In this document: in pieces, positions 15,311 to 24,238 of the stretch | Position numbering within the stretch: position 1 is the first letter of the stretch | Layout: each line of letters starts with the position of its first letter | Source: Desulfovermiculus sp041686195 | GTDB lineage: Bacteria > Desulfobacterota > Desulfovibrionia > Desulfovibrionales > Desulfothermaceae | Direction: 5' to 3' | Length of the DNA: 64,000 nt | Assembly: GCA_041686195.1 (NCBI GenBank) | Contig: JAWLEI010000003.1 | Location: 1 to 64,000 of the forward strand | Translations under genes and position numbers: made by a program | Notes under the pieces: model-generated | What the model was told of the DNA's origin: nothing | Seen by the model: only the letters and a program-made list of their open reading frames with translations | Database searches by the model: none

Positions 15311-16198
15311 TCAAGGTTCCGGACCTGATTCCAGCTGGGCGATGAGCATCCCGCAGAGCATGAAGCCACATCCAGCCCAGGCCCGGGGACTCAGGGTCTC
15401 CCCCAGAATAAGGCAGCCGCTGATGACCGCAAATACTGTTTCCATGCTCAAGATAATCGCTGCATGGGTGGGGGGAGCCTTGCGCTGGGCAACGACCTGC
15501 AAGGTATACGCGACACCTACTGAGAGCAGGCCGCCATACAGAATGGGGCCGGATGCGGCCATAAGATCTGCCCAGGTGCTATGCTCGGCCAGCAGCCCAA
15601 TGCCCAGGCTGAGCAGAGAACAAACCCAGAACTGGAGGACGGCCAGCTTAATAACTTCCAGTTTAGGGGCCAGCCAGCCGATGGTTACCACATGCAAGGC
15701 GAACATCACAGCACACAGAAAGACCAGCCCGTCGCCCAGGCTGAGTGTAAATCCCACTTTGACAGTCAACAGATACAGACCGATCACTGCCAGGCAGGCC
15801 CCAAGCCAGGCCCCTTTTCCCGCTTTTTGGCCCCAGATAAGGCCCAAGAGGGGCACAATGATCACATACAGGCCAGTGATGAACCCGGCCTTGCCGGCGG
15901 TAGTGAATATAATGCCCACCTGTTGCAGGCTGCTGCCGGCAAAAAGCAGGATGCCGGCCAGAATGCTGCTCAAGATAAGTGAAGGCGGGCGCGGTCTGGT
16001 GGGCAGAAATCTTTGTGGTCCTCTGGTGCGCAGGGCCAGCGGGGTGAGGACCAGAGCCCCAAGTCCAAAGCGGACGCCATTGAACACAAAGGGGCCGATA
16101 TGATCCATGCCTGCTTTTTGGGCCACAAAGGCTGAACCCCATATCATGGCGGTTAATAACAGGAGGCCGTCACCCTGAATATAACGCTTGGCATCCAT
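15311..16198 (-). CDS. EamA-family (DMT) transporter
   Basis: This 295-residue protein has ten predicted transmembrane segments in two EamA repeats, with typical starts LTAMIWGSAFVAQKAG and, in the second half, GLLSVGVAYTLQVVAQR. Members export amino acids or other small metabolites; the substrate is unknown here. The ATG follows the stop of the adjacent amino-acid permease by 3 bases, so it is co-transcribed with the ABC operon. An amino-acid exporter beside an importer would help balance the pool, but this is inference. Confidence 0.85.
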   Translation of the reverse strand: MDAKRYIQGDGLLLLTAMIWGSAFVAQKAGMDHIGPFVFNGVRFGLGALVLTPLALRTRGPQRFLPTRPRPPSLILSSILAGILLFAGSSLQQVGIIFTTAGKAGFITGLYVIIVPLLGLIWGQKAGKGAWLGACLAVIGLYLLTVKVGFTLSLGDGLVFLCAVMFALHVVTIGWLAPKLEVIKLAVLQFWVCSLLSLGIGLLAEHSTWADLMAASGPILYGGLLSVGVAYTLQVVAQRKAPPTHAAIILSMETVFAVISGCLILGETLSPRAWAGCGFMLCGMLIAQLESGPEP

Positions 16199-16201
16199 GG
16201 G

Positions 16202-16894
16202 CTACGGGGAGATCCTGAGATAGGATGTGATCCGTTTTTCAATGCGCTGGAAAATGAAAAGGACAAGGTAGACCAGGATGAGGTAGAGGACGGCAGCTGT
16301 GAGAAAGAGCTCGTAAAAGGCGAAGCTGCGGGCGGCGATGACCCGGGCGACCCCGGTAATGTCCATGACCGTGATGATAGATACTAAAGAGGAGGCCTGG
16401 AGCAGAAATATAACCTCATTGGTGTATGCCGGCCAGGCGATACGTAAGGCCTTGGGGAGGATGATCCGGCGGTAGAGCCGGGCACCGGACATCCCGCAGG
16501 CCCGGCCGGCCTCAATTTCTCCAAAGGGTACGCCCTGGATACCCCCCCGAAAAATTTCAGCCGAATAGGCGGCCGTGTTCAAGGTCAGGGAAAGCACGGC
16601 ACAGAACCAGGCACTTTGAAAAAAACTCCACAGGCCGAGGGTGGACAAGAAGCCCTGGAATTGTCCGCTGCCGTAATAGATAAGGAAGATCTGGACCAGC
16701 AGGGGGGTCCCGCGAAAGTAAAAAATAAAGGCGTAGACCGGCATCCACAGACAGCGAAGGGACGAGACACGCATGATAGCCAGGGGAATGGCCAGACAGA
16801 AGCCGATGACAACACTTAAGCTGGTGATTTCCAGAGTGATCAAGGTGCCTTTGAGCAGCCGGGGGAGACTGTCTGCAATGATATCTATTGCCAT
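16202..16894 (-). CDS. Basic amino-acid ABC transporter permease 2
   Basis: A 230-residue HisMQ/ArtQM-type permease with five transmembrane segments and the EAA loop EIEAGRACGMSGARLYRRIILP (core EAGRACGMSGA...ILP). It pairs with the permease encoded just upstream to form the membrane channel. The start ATG 16894 follows GGAGGG and overlaps the preceding stop region. The longer open frame upstream would overlap the other permease gene and is rejected. Confidence 0.9.
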   Translation of the reverse strand: MAIDIIADSLPRLLKGTLITLEITSLSVVIGFCLAIPLAIMRVSSLRCLWMPVYAFIFYFRGTPLLVQIFLIYYGSGQFQGFLSTLGLWSFFQSAWFCAVLSLTLNTAAYSAEIFRGGIQGVPFGEIEAGRACGMSGARLYRRIILPKALRIAWPAYTNEVIFLLQASSLVSIITVMDITGVARVIAARSFAFYELFLTAAVLYLILVYLVLFIFQRIEKRITSYLRISP

Positions 16895-16895
16895 C

Positions 16896-17585
16896 TCAGG
16901 CCCTCCGTACTCCCCGGTTGGCCCGGTTCTCTGCCCACTGCTGGATGATATTTGAACCAACGGTGATCAACAGATAGATAAGGGAGGCAGCAAAGAAAAA
17001 GGTGAAGGGCTTATGGGTGGCCCGGGCCGCAATATCGGCATTGCGCATAAGCTCCGGGAGTTGGATGACCGAGATAAGGGCTGTGGCCTTGATCAGCACC
17101 ATCCACACATTTCCCAGGCCGGGCAGGGCAAAGCGCATCATCTGGGGCAGGGTTATCCTTCTGAAAGTCAAGGCGGGATGCATCCCGCAGGCCCTGGCGG
17201 CCTCAATCTGGCCTTTGGGCACTGCCATGTAGGCCCCGCGGAAGACCTCTGTGGCAAAGGCCCCGTATATGAAGCCAATGGTGGCTGTTCCGGCCACAAA
17301 TGGATTTAAGGAGATATAGATATCGTACCCGGCCAGGGAAAGGATATCCTGGATCAAGGTGGGGGCGCCGTAGTAAACAAGAAGAATGAGCACCAGCTCC
17401 GGGATGCCACGTATAACAGTAGTGTAGCAGGTGGCGGCAAATCGGATCAGGGCTGAGCGGGAGAGCTTGCACAGGGCTCCGACAAGTCCAAGGCAGATGG
17501 CGATGGCCAGAGAGCACACCCCGACATAGATGGTCAGCTTGGCCCCTTTGAGCAAGAGCCATCCGTAGCCTTGCAGTTCTAACAA
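16896..17585 (-). CDS. Basic amino-acid ABC transporter permease 1
   Basis: A 229-residue permease of the HisQ/ArtQ type with five transmembrane segments and the EAA loop core EAARACGMHPALTFRRITLP (shortened). The start is TTG 17585 with GGGAGAG upstream. It lies 120 bases after the binding-protein gene, separated from it by a 12-bp stem-loop. Confidence 0.9.
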   Translation of the reverse strand: MLELQGYGWLLLKGAKLTIYVGVCSLAIAICLGLVGALCKLSRSALIRFAATCYTTVIRGIPELVLILLVYYGAPTLIQDILSLAGYDIYISLNPFVAGTATIGFIYGAFATEVFRGAYMAVPKGQIEAARACGMHPALTFRRITLPQMMRFALPGLGNVWMVLIKATALISVIQLPELMRNADIAARATHKPFTFFFAASLIYLLITVGSNIIQQWAENRANRGVRRA

Positions 17586-17625
17586 AGATGCTCTCCCGGT
17601 TCTTCGGACTTTACAGCTTTATGGC

Positions 17626-17652
17626 CTCAGCCCCGCCAGTGGCGGGGCTGAG
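17626..17652. repeat. Short palindromic repeat (family B) between binding-protein and permease genes
   Basis: CTCAGCCCCGCC / GGCGGGGCTGAG, a perfect 12-bp stem with loop AGT. It sits after the binding-protein gene and before the permease gene. Stem-loops there often let the binding protein be made in excess of the permease by protecting its mRNA. Confidence 0.75.
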
Positions 17653-17705
17653 TGGTTCATTGTCACCCGGTTTTTCGTGTGTTTTACAAGGCATGCCGAG
17701 CAGGA

Positions 17706-18488
17706 TTACTCATCCCCGTAAACATCAAAATCAAAGTACTTTTCATTTATCTTTTGGTATGTTCCATTTTTTCGAATGGTTTGAATCGCTTTGTTCAGTG
17801 TCTTGCGCAGCTCATCGTCTTGCTTGCGCACCGCTATGCCGATGCCTTCTCCGAACCACTCTTCATCTGTGTATCCCGGGCCCACAAACTCATAGTCCTG
17901 GCCGTCCTCGGTGTTTAAAAACCCTTCGAGCAAAACAACGGCATCGGCAAAAACCAGGTCCACCCGTCCGGAGACCAGGTCCATGTTGGCTTCTTCCTGG
18001 GTAGCGTAGGGTTTGACCTTAACCGTGTCTCCAAAATTGTCGTTAATAAAGTTGGCGCTGACCGTGGCCCGTTGCACACCCACGGATTTGTCCTTCAGGC
18101 CCTGCTTGGAAATCTCAACTTCATCGTCTTTGTGTTTTACGAACCTGGCCGGAGTCTGATAATATTTATCAGTGAAATCGACCTTTTGTTTTCGCTCTTC
18201 AGTGATGCTCATGGAGGCGATGATTGCATCGTATTTTTTGGCCAGCAACCCGGGGATCATTCCATCCCAGTCCTGAATCACGAATTCGCACTCCAGGTCC
18301 GCTGCATCGCACAGGGCCCTGGCGATTTCCACATCAAATCCCTTGAGATTCCCCTCCTGGTCAATATAGTTAAATGGGGGGTAGGCACCCTCGGTCCCAA
18401 TGCGGACCTTGTCCTGGGCATAGCTTGCGGGGGCGAGGGCACAGACAGCAAAAACAGCCAGTAAACAAAGACTCAAAAGTCGCCACAT
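17706..18488 (-). CDS. Periplasmic amino-acid-binding protein (HisJ/ArtJ type)
   Basis: This 260-residue solute-binding protein has a signal peptide (LSLCLLAVFAVCALAPASYA) and the family 3 pattern VRIGTEGAYPPFNYIDQEG at the mature N-terminus (core GTEGAYPPFNY), plus GFDVEIARALC. Later SMSITEERKQKVDFT and the acidic VFADAVVLLEGF complete the fold. It most resembles lysine/arginine/ornithine or histidine binders. Start ATG 18488 follows AAGGAGG. Confidence 0.9.
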   Translation of the reverse strand: MWRLLSLCLLAVFAVCALAPASYAQDKVRIGTEGAYPPFNYIDQEGNLKGFDVEIARALCDAADLECEFVIQDWDGMIPGLLAKKYDAIIASMSITEERKQKVDFTDKYYQTPARFVKHKDDEVEISKQGLKDKSVGVQRATVSANFINDNFGDTVKVKPYATQEEANMDLVSGRVDLVFADAVVLLEGFLNTEDGQDYEFVGPGYTDEEWFGEGIGIAVRKQDDELRKTLNKAIQTIRKNGTYQKINEKYFDFDVYGDE

Positions 18489-18528
18489 AGGTTCCTCCTT
18501 GGGTTAAATGTCATGTTCAACGAATTGC

Positions 18529-19299
18529 TTAAAAAAACCTGGACAGGAATTTCCGGCAGCGTTCTGAGCTCGGGTGCTGAAAAATATGCGCAGGCGGACC
18601 CTCGTCCTCGGTAATCCCGGCATGGAGAAAGATGACGTGCGAGGACACATCACGGGCAAAGCCCATCTCGTGGGTGGCTATGACCATGGTTCGGCCTTCA
18701 TGGGCCAAATCCTGCATGACGGACAAGACTTCGCCCACGAGCTCGGGGTCCAAGGCCGAGGTCGGTTCGTCAAACAACAGGACATCCGGTTCCATGGCCA
18801 AGGCCCTGGCTATGGCCGCCCTCTGCTGTTGACCACCTGAAAGCTGGGCCGGGTAGTAATGGGAGCGATCGGCGATGCCGACTTTTTGCAAGTAAGCCAT
18901 GCCGTGTTCTCTGGCCTCTTTTTTGGGGGTCTTCAAGACATGCACCGGTGCTTCAATCACATTGTCCAGCACAGTCATATGGGACCAGAGATTGAAATGC
19001 TGAAAGACCATGCCCAACCGGGTGCGGATGCGGTCGACCTGATGCCTGTTTTTGGGGATGTTTTCTCCGCGTCGGTTGACCGTGAGCTCAATTTTCTCAT
19101 CACCGACAAATATCTGACCTGAAGTTGGAACCTCCAGGAGATTAATGCAGCGCAGGAAGGTGCTTTTACCCGAGCCACTGGAGCCGATCATACTGATCAC
19201 ATCCCCTCTGTGTGCGGTCATGGACACACCTTTTAATACCTCAAGATCGCCGAAGCTCTTGTACAAATTCTCCACAAAAAGGGCGCGCGGTGTATCCAT
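18529..19299 (-). CDS. Basic amino-acid ABC transporter ATPase (HisP type)
   Basis: A 256-residue ATPase of the polar amino-acid uptake family: Walker A GSSGSGKST, Q-loop VFQHFNLW, signature LSGGQQQR, Walker B VLLFDEPTSALD and ATHEMGF. The longer insert after the first beta-sheet (RGENIPKNRHQVDRIRTRLG, shortened) is typical of HisP. It is the first gene of the operon ATPase, binding protein, two permeases, EamA exporter. Confidence 0.92.
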   Translation of the reverse strand: MDTPRALFVENLYKSFGDLEVLKGVSMTAHRGDVISMIGSSGSGKSTFLRCINLLEVPTSGQIFVGDEKIELTVNRRGENIPKNRHQVDRIRTRLGMVFQHFNLWSHMTVLDNVIEAPVHVLKTPKKEAREHGMAYLQKVGIADRSHYYPAQLSGGQQQRAAIARALAMEPDVLLFDEPTSALDPELVGEVLSVMQDLAHEGRTMVIATHEMGFARDVSSHVIFLHAGITEDEGPPAHIFQHPSSERCRKFLSRFF

Positions 19300-19376
19300 G
19301 ATCAGTATTGCCTGGCTGAGCCCGAAGGCTGTTGCAAAGGATCAAGTAATGGAAGCATCAAAGATTGAAGAGGAAA

Positions 19377-19413
19377 CCTATTATTTATAATGTAATAGGC
19401 CGCAAAAGGTCAA
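19377..19413 (-). promoter_or_regulatory. Promoter and putative operator of the amino-acid ABC operon
   Basis: On the minus strand TTGACC (19413-19408), an 18-bp spacer and TATAAA (19389-19384) form a good promoter. An inverted repeat CCTATTA (19377-19383) / TAATAGG (19393-19399) brackets the -10 box, an arrangement expected for a repressor site. It does not look like an ArgR box. Confidence 0.6.
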
Positions 19414-19422
19414 GGTTTAACC

Positions 19423-22086
19423 CTACCGCCTGGCCAATTCATCCTGGACCAGGGTTCTGGCCAGGGCCAATTGGGCATTACGATCCGGGGCCTCCCGGTC
19501 CAGCTTGGCGGCAAAGACTTTTTTCAAAATAGTGCTGTAAGCAGGCCCGGGGGGGAGGCCCATGGTTTTGAGATCTTTGCCGGTGATTTCCAGTTCCTGG
19601 TCTTTGAGCTGGCTCAGAAACAGGGAGATCGACTTGCGAGCCTCTTCTTTGCGGCTAGAGGCCATAAGAAATAAGAGGCCCTCCAGAGGTAATGGCTGTA
19701 AGAGATCGTAGAGTTCGCTCAATCGAGGCCTGGCCTTTCGATTCCAGGCATACAGGCCTTCCCTGATCTTTTGCACATCTGATTTGAGGTCAATGATTTT
19801 TTTCTCTGATTTGGAAGGGATGCTCAATCGCCTGGTTAGGAGCCGGATCTGATCAGGGGTACAGCCGGAGACCAGGCCCAGGAAGTAGAGTTGCCATACT
19901 TCCGGCTGGGATTCAAAATACAAGAGCTCGTACCAGTCAATGACCTTTTCAATTTTTTCGATCAGTTGCTCTTTTTGGGGAGTCAGCTTGAGCAAGGGGT
20001 GAATGGATTCCAGGATAGTATAGCTGCTTAAGCGTTTGAGGCAGACCAGAGGTGATTCCTCCTGCAATAAGAGCTTAAGCTCATGCAAGATGCGGTGACC
20101 TGAAAGCTTATGGAACATATTCAGGTGTACGGCATTTTTGATTAACCGTTCGGTCTGCACCCCTATGCGGAAGGCAAAGCGTTGCTCAAAGCGGATAGCC
20201 CGCATGATCCGGGTTGGATCTTCAACAAAGCTTAAGGAGTGCAGGACCCGTATGGTCCGCTCCTTGATGTCCCGCTGCCCGCCGAAAAAGTCCACCAGCC
20301 GGCCGAAGCGGTTGGGATTGAGCTCTATGGCCAGGGCATTGATGCTGAAATCACGGCGGAAGAGATCCATTTTTATGGATGAGAGCTCCACAGTGGGCAA
20401 AGCGGCCGGATGTTCATAATACTCCAGCCTGGCGGTGGCCACGTCAATGCGCTGATTATCGGGTAAAATGACCACGGCAGTCCGGAACTTGCTGTGGGCT
20501 CTGATGCGTCCGCCCAGGACCCGGGCCAGTTTTTGGGCATAGGCGATCCCATCGCCTTCCACTACCAGGTCAATATCCAGATTGGCCCGGTGTAAGAGAA
20601 TATCGCGGACAAATCCCCCAACTGCATACACCTTATAGCCTCTTTTCTCGGCCAGTTCTCCGCATTGCCCCAAGAGAGAATACACAGATTTGGGCAGGCG
20701 GTTGCGCATGAGCGAGGTTATGCTGCGCTCCTGTTTTCGCCCGGGGAGGAGGTTTTCCGGTATCCGGGCCGGCTCTTCGACCAAGGTATTGATCAGATCG
20801 GTTCTGGTGATGACCCCGATTATCTGGTTGTTTTCTTCCACCGGGACCAGGCGCTGACCTTGATTGATAATGATCTCCATGACTGTGTACAGACTTTCGT
20901 CTGGTGAAACCTTGGAGATGGATCGCCCCATGTACTCCTGGACCGGGAACTCACCCAGGCCATGGGCTTCGGCCCGGTCCGCAAGCTGATGCTCCAAAAT
21001 GCCCGTGCAGGTCCGGCCCTCATCTGTGGTTACTGGAATGGCCTTGAGTCCAAACCGGCTCATTTTGATGGCCGCCTGACTGATGGTCTGGTTGTGATCA
21101 ATGACCACGGCCGGGCTGGACATCAAAGAGCGGACAGTAATCTGGGGGTTTATGTGTGAATAGAGCAGCCCAAAGAGTTCATCCTGGACCTGAGTCAGGG
21201 TCTTTTCTTTAATCGTGGCCGAGGCGGCATAACTGTGTCCACCACCACCCAGGGAGGAGCAGATGGTCCCGGAATTCACTTCCGGGATCCTGCTTCTGGC
21301 CACAACGTGAATGCGATCCTGCATCCGGGCCAGGGCGAACAGGACCTTGATGTTTTCAATCTCCAGCATCTTGTGGACTAAAAGGGCAAAATCCCGGACA
21401 TAACTATCCAGGCTGACAGAGGTAATGCACACCTCAAGCCCATTGATAGTGTGATTGGTGGCTGCCTCCAGGAGATTGTTCAGGATACCCACCTGCTCAG
21501 CGCTGAGTTCTCTATTCAAAAAATCGGCAATAAATCCTATGTCCATGCCCTGGGTCTTCAGCCACCACAGGGCATGGAGGTCATGTTCAGTGGTCGAAGT
21601 AAAGGTAAAGCAGCCGGTGTCTTCGTACAGGCCAAGGCCCATGATAGTGGCTTCATCCCGGCTCAGAGCGATTCCTTTGTCTTTGATGTGCTGCACGAGG
21701 ATCGCCACAGTGGACCCCCACAGCCGGACATCCTCGTAGTCCCCGGGGATGTCTTCACTTGTGTTTGGATGGTGGTCATAGGCATGGACGGTTATACTTC
21801 GCTCTTGCAGCAAGGGGGTGATATGGGTCAATCTGGAAGGCTGGCGGGTATCGCAAATGACCACTGTGTGCACACTTTCCTGATCTATGTCCTTCATGGA
21901 ATAGAAATTAAAGAGGTAGGTGGCGCTTTGAATGAAGAAGTCGCGCAGGCTTTGCTCCTGGGAACCCGGAAAGACCAGAATGCCCTGGGGATAGAGCTTC
22001 TGGGCCGCGACCATGGATGACAGACAGTCGAAATCAGCATTGGTATGCGCAGTGATGAGAATTGGGGCCTGGATTTTAGCATTCAT
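19423..22086 (-). CDS. DHH-CBS-nucleotidyltransferase (CCA/A-adding type)
   Basis: This 887-residue fusion has three parts. Residues 8-300 form a DHH/DHHA1 phosphoesterase (AHTNADFD at 13-20, DHH at 104-106, GGGGH at 280-284). Residues 318-435 carry two CBS domains. From about 480 on it is a poly(A)-polymerase/tRNA nucleotidyltransferase: VYAVGGFVRD with D504 and D506 as catalytic metal ligands, then DPTRIMRAIRFEQRF. Known proteins of this layout add CC or A to tRNA 3' ends. Which bases it adds cannot be read from sequence. Start ATG 22086 overlaps xerD; a longer frame upstream lies inside xerD. Confidence 0.88.
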   Translation of the reverse strand: MNAKIQAPILITAHTNADFDCLSSMVAAQKLYPQGILVFPGSQEQSLRDFFIQSATYLFNFYSMKDIDQESVHTVVICDTRQPSRLTHITPLLQERSITVHAYDHHPNTSEDIPGDYEDVRLWGSTVAILVQHIKDKGIALSRDEATIMGLGLYEDTGCFTFTSTTEHDLHALWWLKTQGMDIGFIADFLNRELSAEQVGILNNLLEAATNHTINGLEVCITSVSLDSYVRDFALLVHKMLEIENIKVLFALARMQDRIHVVARSRIPEVNSGTICSSLGGGGHSYAASATIKEKTLTQVQDELFGLLYSHINPQITVRSLMSSPAVVIDHNQTISQAAIKMSRFGLKAIPVTTDEGRTCTGILEHQLADRAEAHGLGEFPVQEYMGRSISKVSPDESLYTVMEIIINQGQRLVPVEENNQIIGVITRTDLINTLVEEPARIPENLLPGRKQERSITSLMRNRLPKSVYSLLGQCGELAEKRGYKVYAVGGFVRDILLHRANLDIDLVVEGDGIAYAQKLARVLGGRIRAHSKFRTAVVILPDNQRIDVATARLEYYEHPAALPTVELSSIKMDLFRRDFSINALAIELNPNRFGRLVDFFGGQRDIKERTIRVLHSLSFVEDPTRIMRAIRFEQRFAFRIGVQTERLIKNAVHLNMFHKLSGHRILHELKLLLQEESPLVCLKRLSSYTILESIHPLLKLTPQKEQLIEKIEKVIDWYELLYFESQPEVWQLYFLGLVSGCTPDQIRLLTRRLSIPSKSEKKIIDLKSDVQKIREGLYAWNRKARPRLSELYDLLQPLPLEGLLFLMASSRKEEARKSISLFLSQLKDQELEITGKDLKTMGLPPGPAYSTILKKVFAAKLDREAPDRNAQLALARTLVQDELARR

Positions 22087-23018
22087 GATTGTGGTGCTGT
22101 TGAACGGGGGTGATAGCGTTGATGCACATCCTGAAGGCGCGAGATGTCCACATGGGTGTAGATTTGAGTAGTTCCAATATCTGCATGACCTAAGAGAAGC
22201 TGCACACTGCGCAGATCCGCTCCTCCGGCCAGAAGATGCGTGGCATAGGAGTGACGGATGGTGTGCGGAGAAATCCGGCCCTGGATGCCGGCTTGGCGGG
22301 CATATTTGACGATCATTTTCCACAGTCCCTGTCTGGAAAGCCCGGTGCCGGAACGGTTTAAGAACATGACCCCGGATTGGGGGGAAAATAAGGACCGCCA
22401 GGAGGAAAGATAGCGGGTCAATTGGCCTTGCGCCCTGGCATGGACTGGCAGGATCCGTTCTTTGTGCCCTTTGCCCGTGACCCGCAAAAAGCCGGTCTGG
22501 GGATCAAAGTCCAGGGGACGCAGGGTGCAGACCTCAGAGACCCTGAGCCCGGCTGCATACATGAGTTCCAAGATGGTCAGGTCCCGAACCCCGAGCTTAG
22601 TCTGTGGATTCGGTCTGGCCAGCAAGGCGGACATCTCGGGCTCGGTCAGGACCCGGGGCAAGACCTGAGGAAGCTTCGGCCCGTCCATATGGCGGGCCGG
22701 ATTGTCGTGAATATATCTTTCCTGGCACAAAAAATCGTAGAAACTGCGCAGACTGGACAAGTGCCGGGCCAGAGAACGGTTGCTCAGGCCCCGCCGCCTC
22801 AGGGAAACGAGGTACAGGATCAGAGTTTGTTCTGTAACCTGAGCCAGGTCTGCCTCATGTCTGGCTAAAAAACTGGCGAAATCCTGCAAGTCCTTTGAAT
22901 AGGCCAGGAGGGTGTTGTTGGACAAGCCGTAGATGCTGACCAGATGATGGAGGTAGATCTCAGTCCATGGATGATGCGCAATGCTGGTAGGAATGGTCTT
23001 GGCCTGCAGTGAATCCAT
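22083..23018 (-). CDS. xerD: Tyrosine recombinase XerD
   Basis: A 311-residue tyrosine recombinase with the N-terminal SAM-like core-binding domain and all catalytic residues: Arg in AGLRVSEV, Lys in GKGHKER, HxxR in HTIRHSYATHL, His in LLGHADIGTTQ and the nucleophile Tyr in IYTHV. The C-terminal DVHQRYHPR favours XerD over XerC. With XerC it would resolve chromosome dimers at dif. Not linked to any integron or prophage here. It overlaps the nucleotidyltransferase gene by 4 bases. Confidence 0.92.
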   Translation of the reverse strand: MDSLQAKTIPTSIAHHPWTEIYLHHLVSIYGLSNNTLLAYSKDLQDFASFLARHEADLAQVTEQTLILYLVSLRRRGLSNRSLARHLSSLRSFYDFLCQERYIHDNPARHMDGPKLPQVLPRVLTEPEMSALLARPNPQTKLGVRDLTILELMYAAGLRVSEVCTLRPLDFDPQTGFLRVTGKGHKERILPVHARAQGQLTRYLSSWRSLFSPQSGVMFLNRSGTGLSRQGLWKMIVKYARQAGIQGRISPHTIRHSYATHLLAGGADLRSVQLLLGHADIGTTQIYTHVDISRLQDVHQRYHPRSTAPQS

Positions 23019-23216
23019 AGAAGTCCTGTCTTGCCTTTTAAAAGAAGATGTGCTTCATTCGCTCAGAAAGCCCATACGCTGAGTGGCCGCGCCAAAAAGC
23101 GGTGTGCGCACAAAGTGAGCTGGACAGTATTTTTCATGCTGTTGCGTGCAGCCGGCAAAAAGTCAAAAACTTCTTGTCCTGATGAGGAAAAGGGGTCAAG
23201 GGTGCATAGAATACAG
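23019..23216. repeat. Intergenic region with a degenerate family E repeat
   Basis: Divergent region between xerD and folK. At 23143-23175 it has GCCGGCAAAAAGTCAAAAACTTCTTG, related (on the opposite strand) to the AAGTCTTTGACTTTTTGC repeats at 34893 and 49307 (only the core AAAAAGTCAAA is shared). Confidence 0.4.
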
Positions 23217-23774
23217 ATGATTCCTGTATATATCGGTCTGGGGTCAAATCAAGGTCACCCGGGAGAAAATCTGGCCCAGGCCAGGGCAAAAATTCAATCC
23301 ATGACCGGTGTCTTTGCTGCCGTGAGTTCACAAATATACTACACTGAACCACAAGGGGTCAAAGACCAACCCTGGTTTGCCAATCAGGTCCTGAAGATCT
23401 TGTGTCATCCAGCCTGGACACCGCCCTCGTTCATGCGTCACTTGCTGAGCATTGAAAAGCTGCTGGGCCGCAAACGCGATATTCACTGGGGACCACGGAG
23501 GATTGATTGCGACCTGCTGCTTTTTGGCCAGCAGTGCATAAGCCAGCCGAAATTGGTTGTACCCCATCCCAGGATAATTCATCGGGCCTTTGTTCTCGTT
23601 CCCTTGCTCGAATTGTCCCCTGAGCTTTGCCTTCCGGATGGTACCCGGGTCAAAGACTCTTTGCAAAACCTTGTCTACCGCAGGCAGGGACGTCGGATAT
23701 GGCAAGACGATGATGCAAATCATAGTATTCAATCATTAAAGATGCCCTCTGTCCAGCAAGATATGGCCTCGTAG
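23217..23774 (+). CDS. folK: 7,8-Dihydro-6-hydroxymethylpterin pyrophosphokinase
   Basis: FolK transfers pyrophosphate from ATP to 6-hydroxymethyl-dihydropterin in folate synthesis. The 185-residue protein starts VYIGLGSNQGHP and has the pattern RKRDIHWGPRRIDCDLLLFG with the metal- and ATP-binding aspartates, then VPHPRIIHRAFVLVPL. A 25-residue C-terminal extension rich in Gln is not conserved. Start ATG 23217 is preceded by weak AAGGG; GTG 23202 is a possible alternative. Confidence 0.93.
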   Translation: MIPVYIGLGSNQGHPGENLAQARAKIQSMTGVFAAVSSQIYYTEPQGVKDQPWFANQVLKILCHPAWTPPSFMRHLLSIEKLLGRKRDIHWGPRRIDCDLLLFGQQCISQPKLVVPHPRIIHRAFVLVPLLELSPELCLPDGTRVKDSLQNLVYRRQGRRIWQDDDANHSIQSLKMPSVQQDMAS

Positions 23775-23851
23775 AGCGAGGAGAAGCAGCAATTCTTTTC
23801 AATCACAATGTTAATGAGGCAGCGAAACAGTCCACTTAAGTGGGGGAGAGC

Positions 23852-24112
23852 ATGATCAAACTGGTGATTTTTCTTCTGGCCGGATTTATCTTATACAAGC
23901 TGATCATGGGGGATCAGAAGAAAAAGTCTCTGAACAAGGAAAAGCGGACTCAGGATCTCATTGACTCCGGTGAGATGGTCAAAGACCCGGTGTGTGGCAC
24001 GTATGTGAGCACTGAGACCGATATCCGGGCCAAGGATGAGGATCAGACCTATTATTTTTGCAGTTACGAATGTCGCGATACGTTCTTAGAACAGAAGAAA
24101 CAGGAGGATTAA
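23852..24112 (+). CDS. Membrane-anchored YHS/TRASH-type metal-binding protein
   Basis: An 86-residue protein with one N-terminal transmembrane segment (IKLVIFLLAGFILYKLIMG) and a cytoplasmic YHS/TRASH-like motif at residues 44-80: VKDPVCGTYV, then YYFCSYECRDTF. The three cysteines probably bind a metal ion. Proteins of this kind (PP0621 family) are widespread in Desulfovibrio-like genomes and have no established function. ATG 23852 follows GGGGGAG. The gene ends 55 bases before an assembly gap. Confidence 0.82.
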   Translation: MIKLVIFLLAGFILYKLIMGDQKKKSLNKEKRTQDLIDSGEMVKDPVCGTYVSTETDIRAKDEDQTYYFCSYECRDTFLEQKKQED

Positions 24113-24166
24113 GAGGAGTGTTGCGCCCCCCCCCCGGCGGGGGGGTGAACAGCACCCCCCGGTTTG

Positions 24167-24176
24167 NNNNNNNNNN
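24167..24176. other. Assembly gap (10 N) within palindromic repeat sequence
   Basis: Ten N separate a C-rich/G-rich palindrome on the left (24125-24160) from a family B stem-loop on the right (24177-24200). The strong secondary structure or the repeat nature is the probable cause of the gap. Its true length is unknown. Confidence 0.95.
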
Positions 24177-24200
24177 AGCCCCGCCGCCGGCGGGGCTGAA
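24177..24200. repeat. Short palindromic repeat (family B), cut by the assembly gap
   Basis: AG-CCCCGCC-GCC-GGCGGGG-CTGAA with a perfect 7-bp stem plus AG/CT. The left TTC lies in the gap. Confidence 0.7.
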
Positions 24201-24238
24201 CACTCCTCCCCCTTGTTTTTGTCTCCAAACAGGATAAA

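Noticed and set aside
14991..16103. 370-codon plus-strand frame opposite the HIT and EamA genes
   Set aside because: Covers parts of two real genes and has no recognisable sequence pattern, consistent with a shadow frame.
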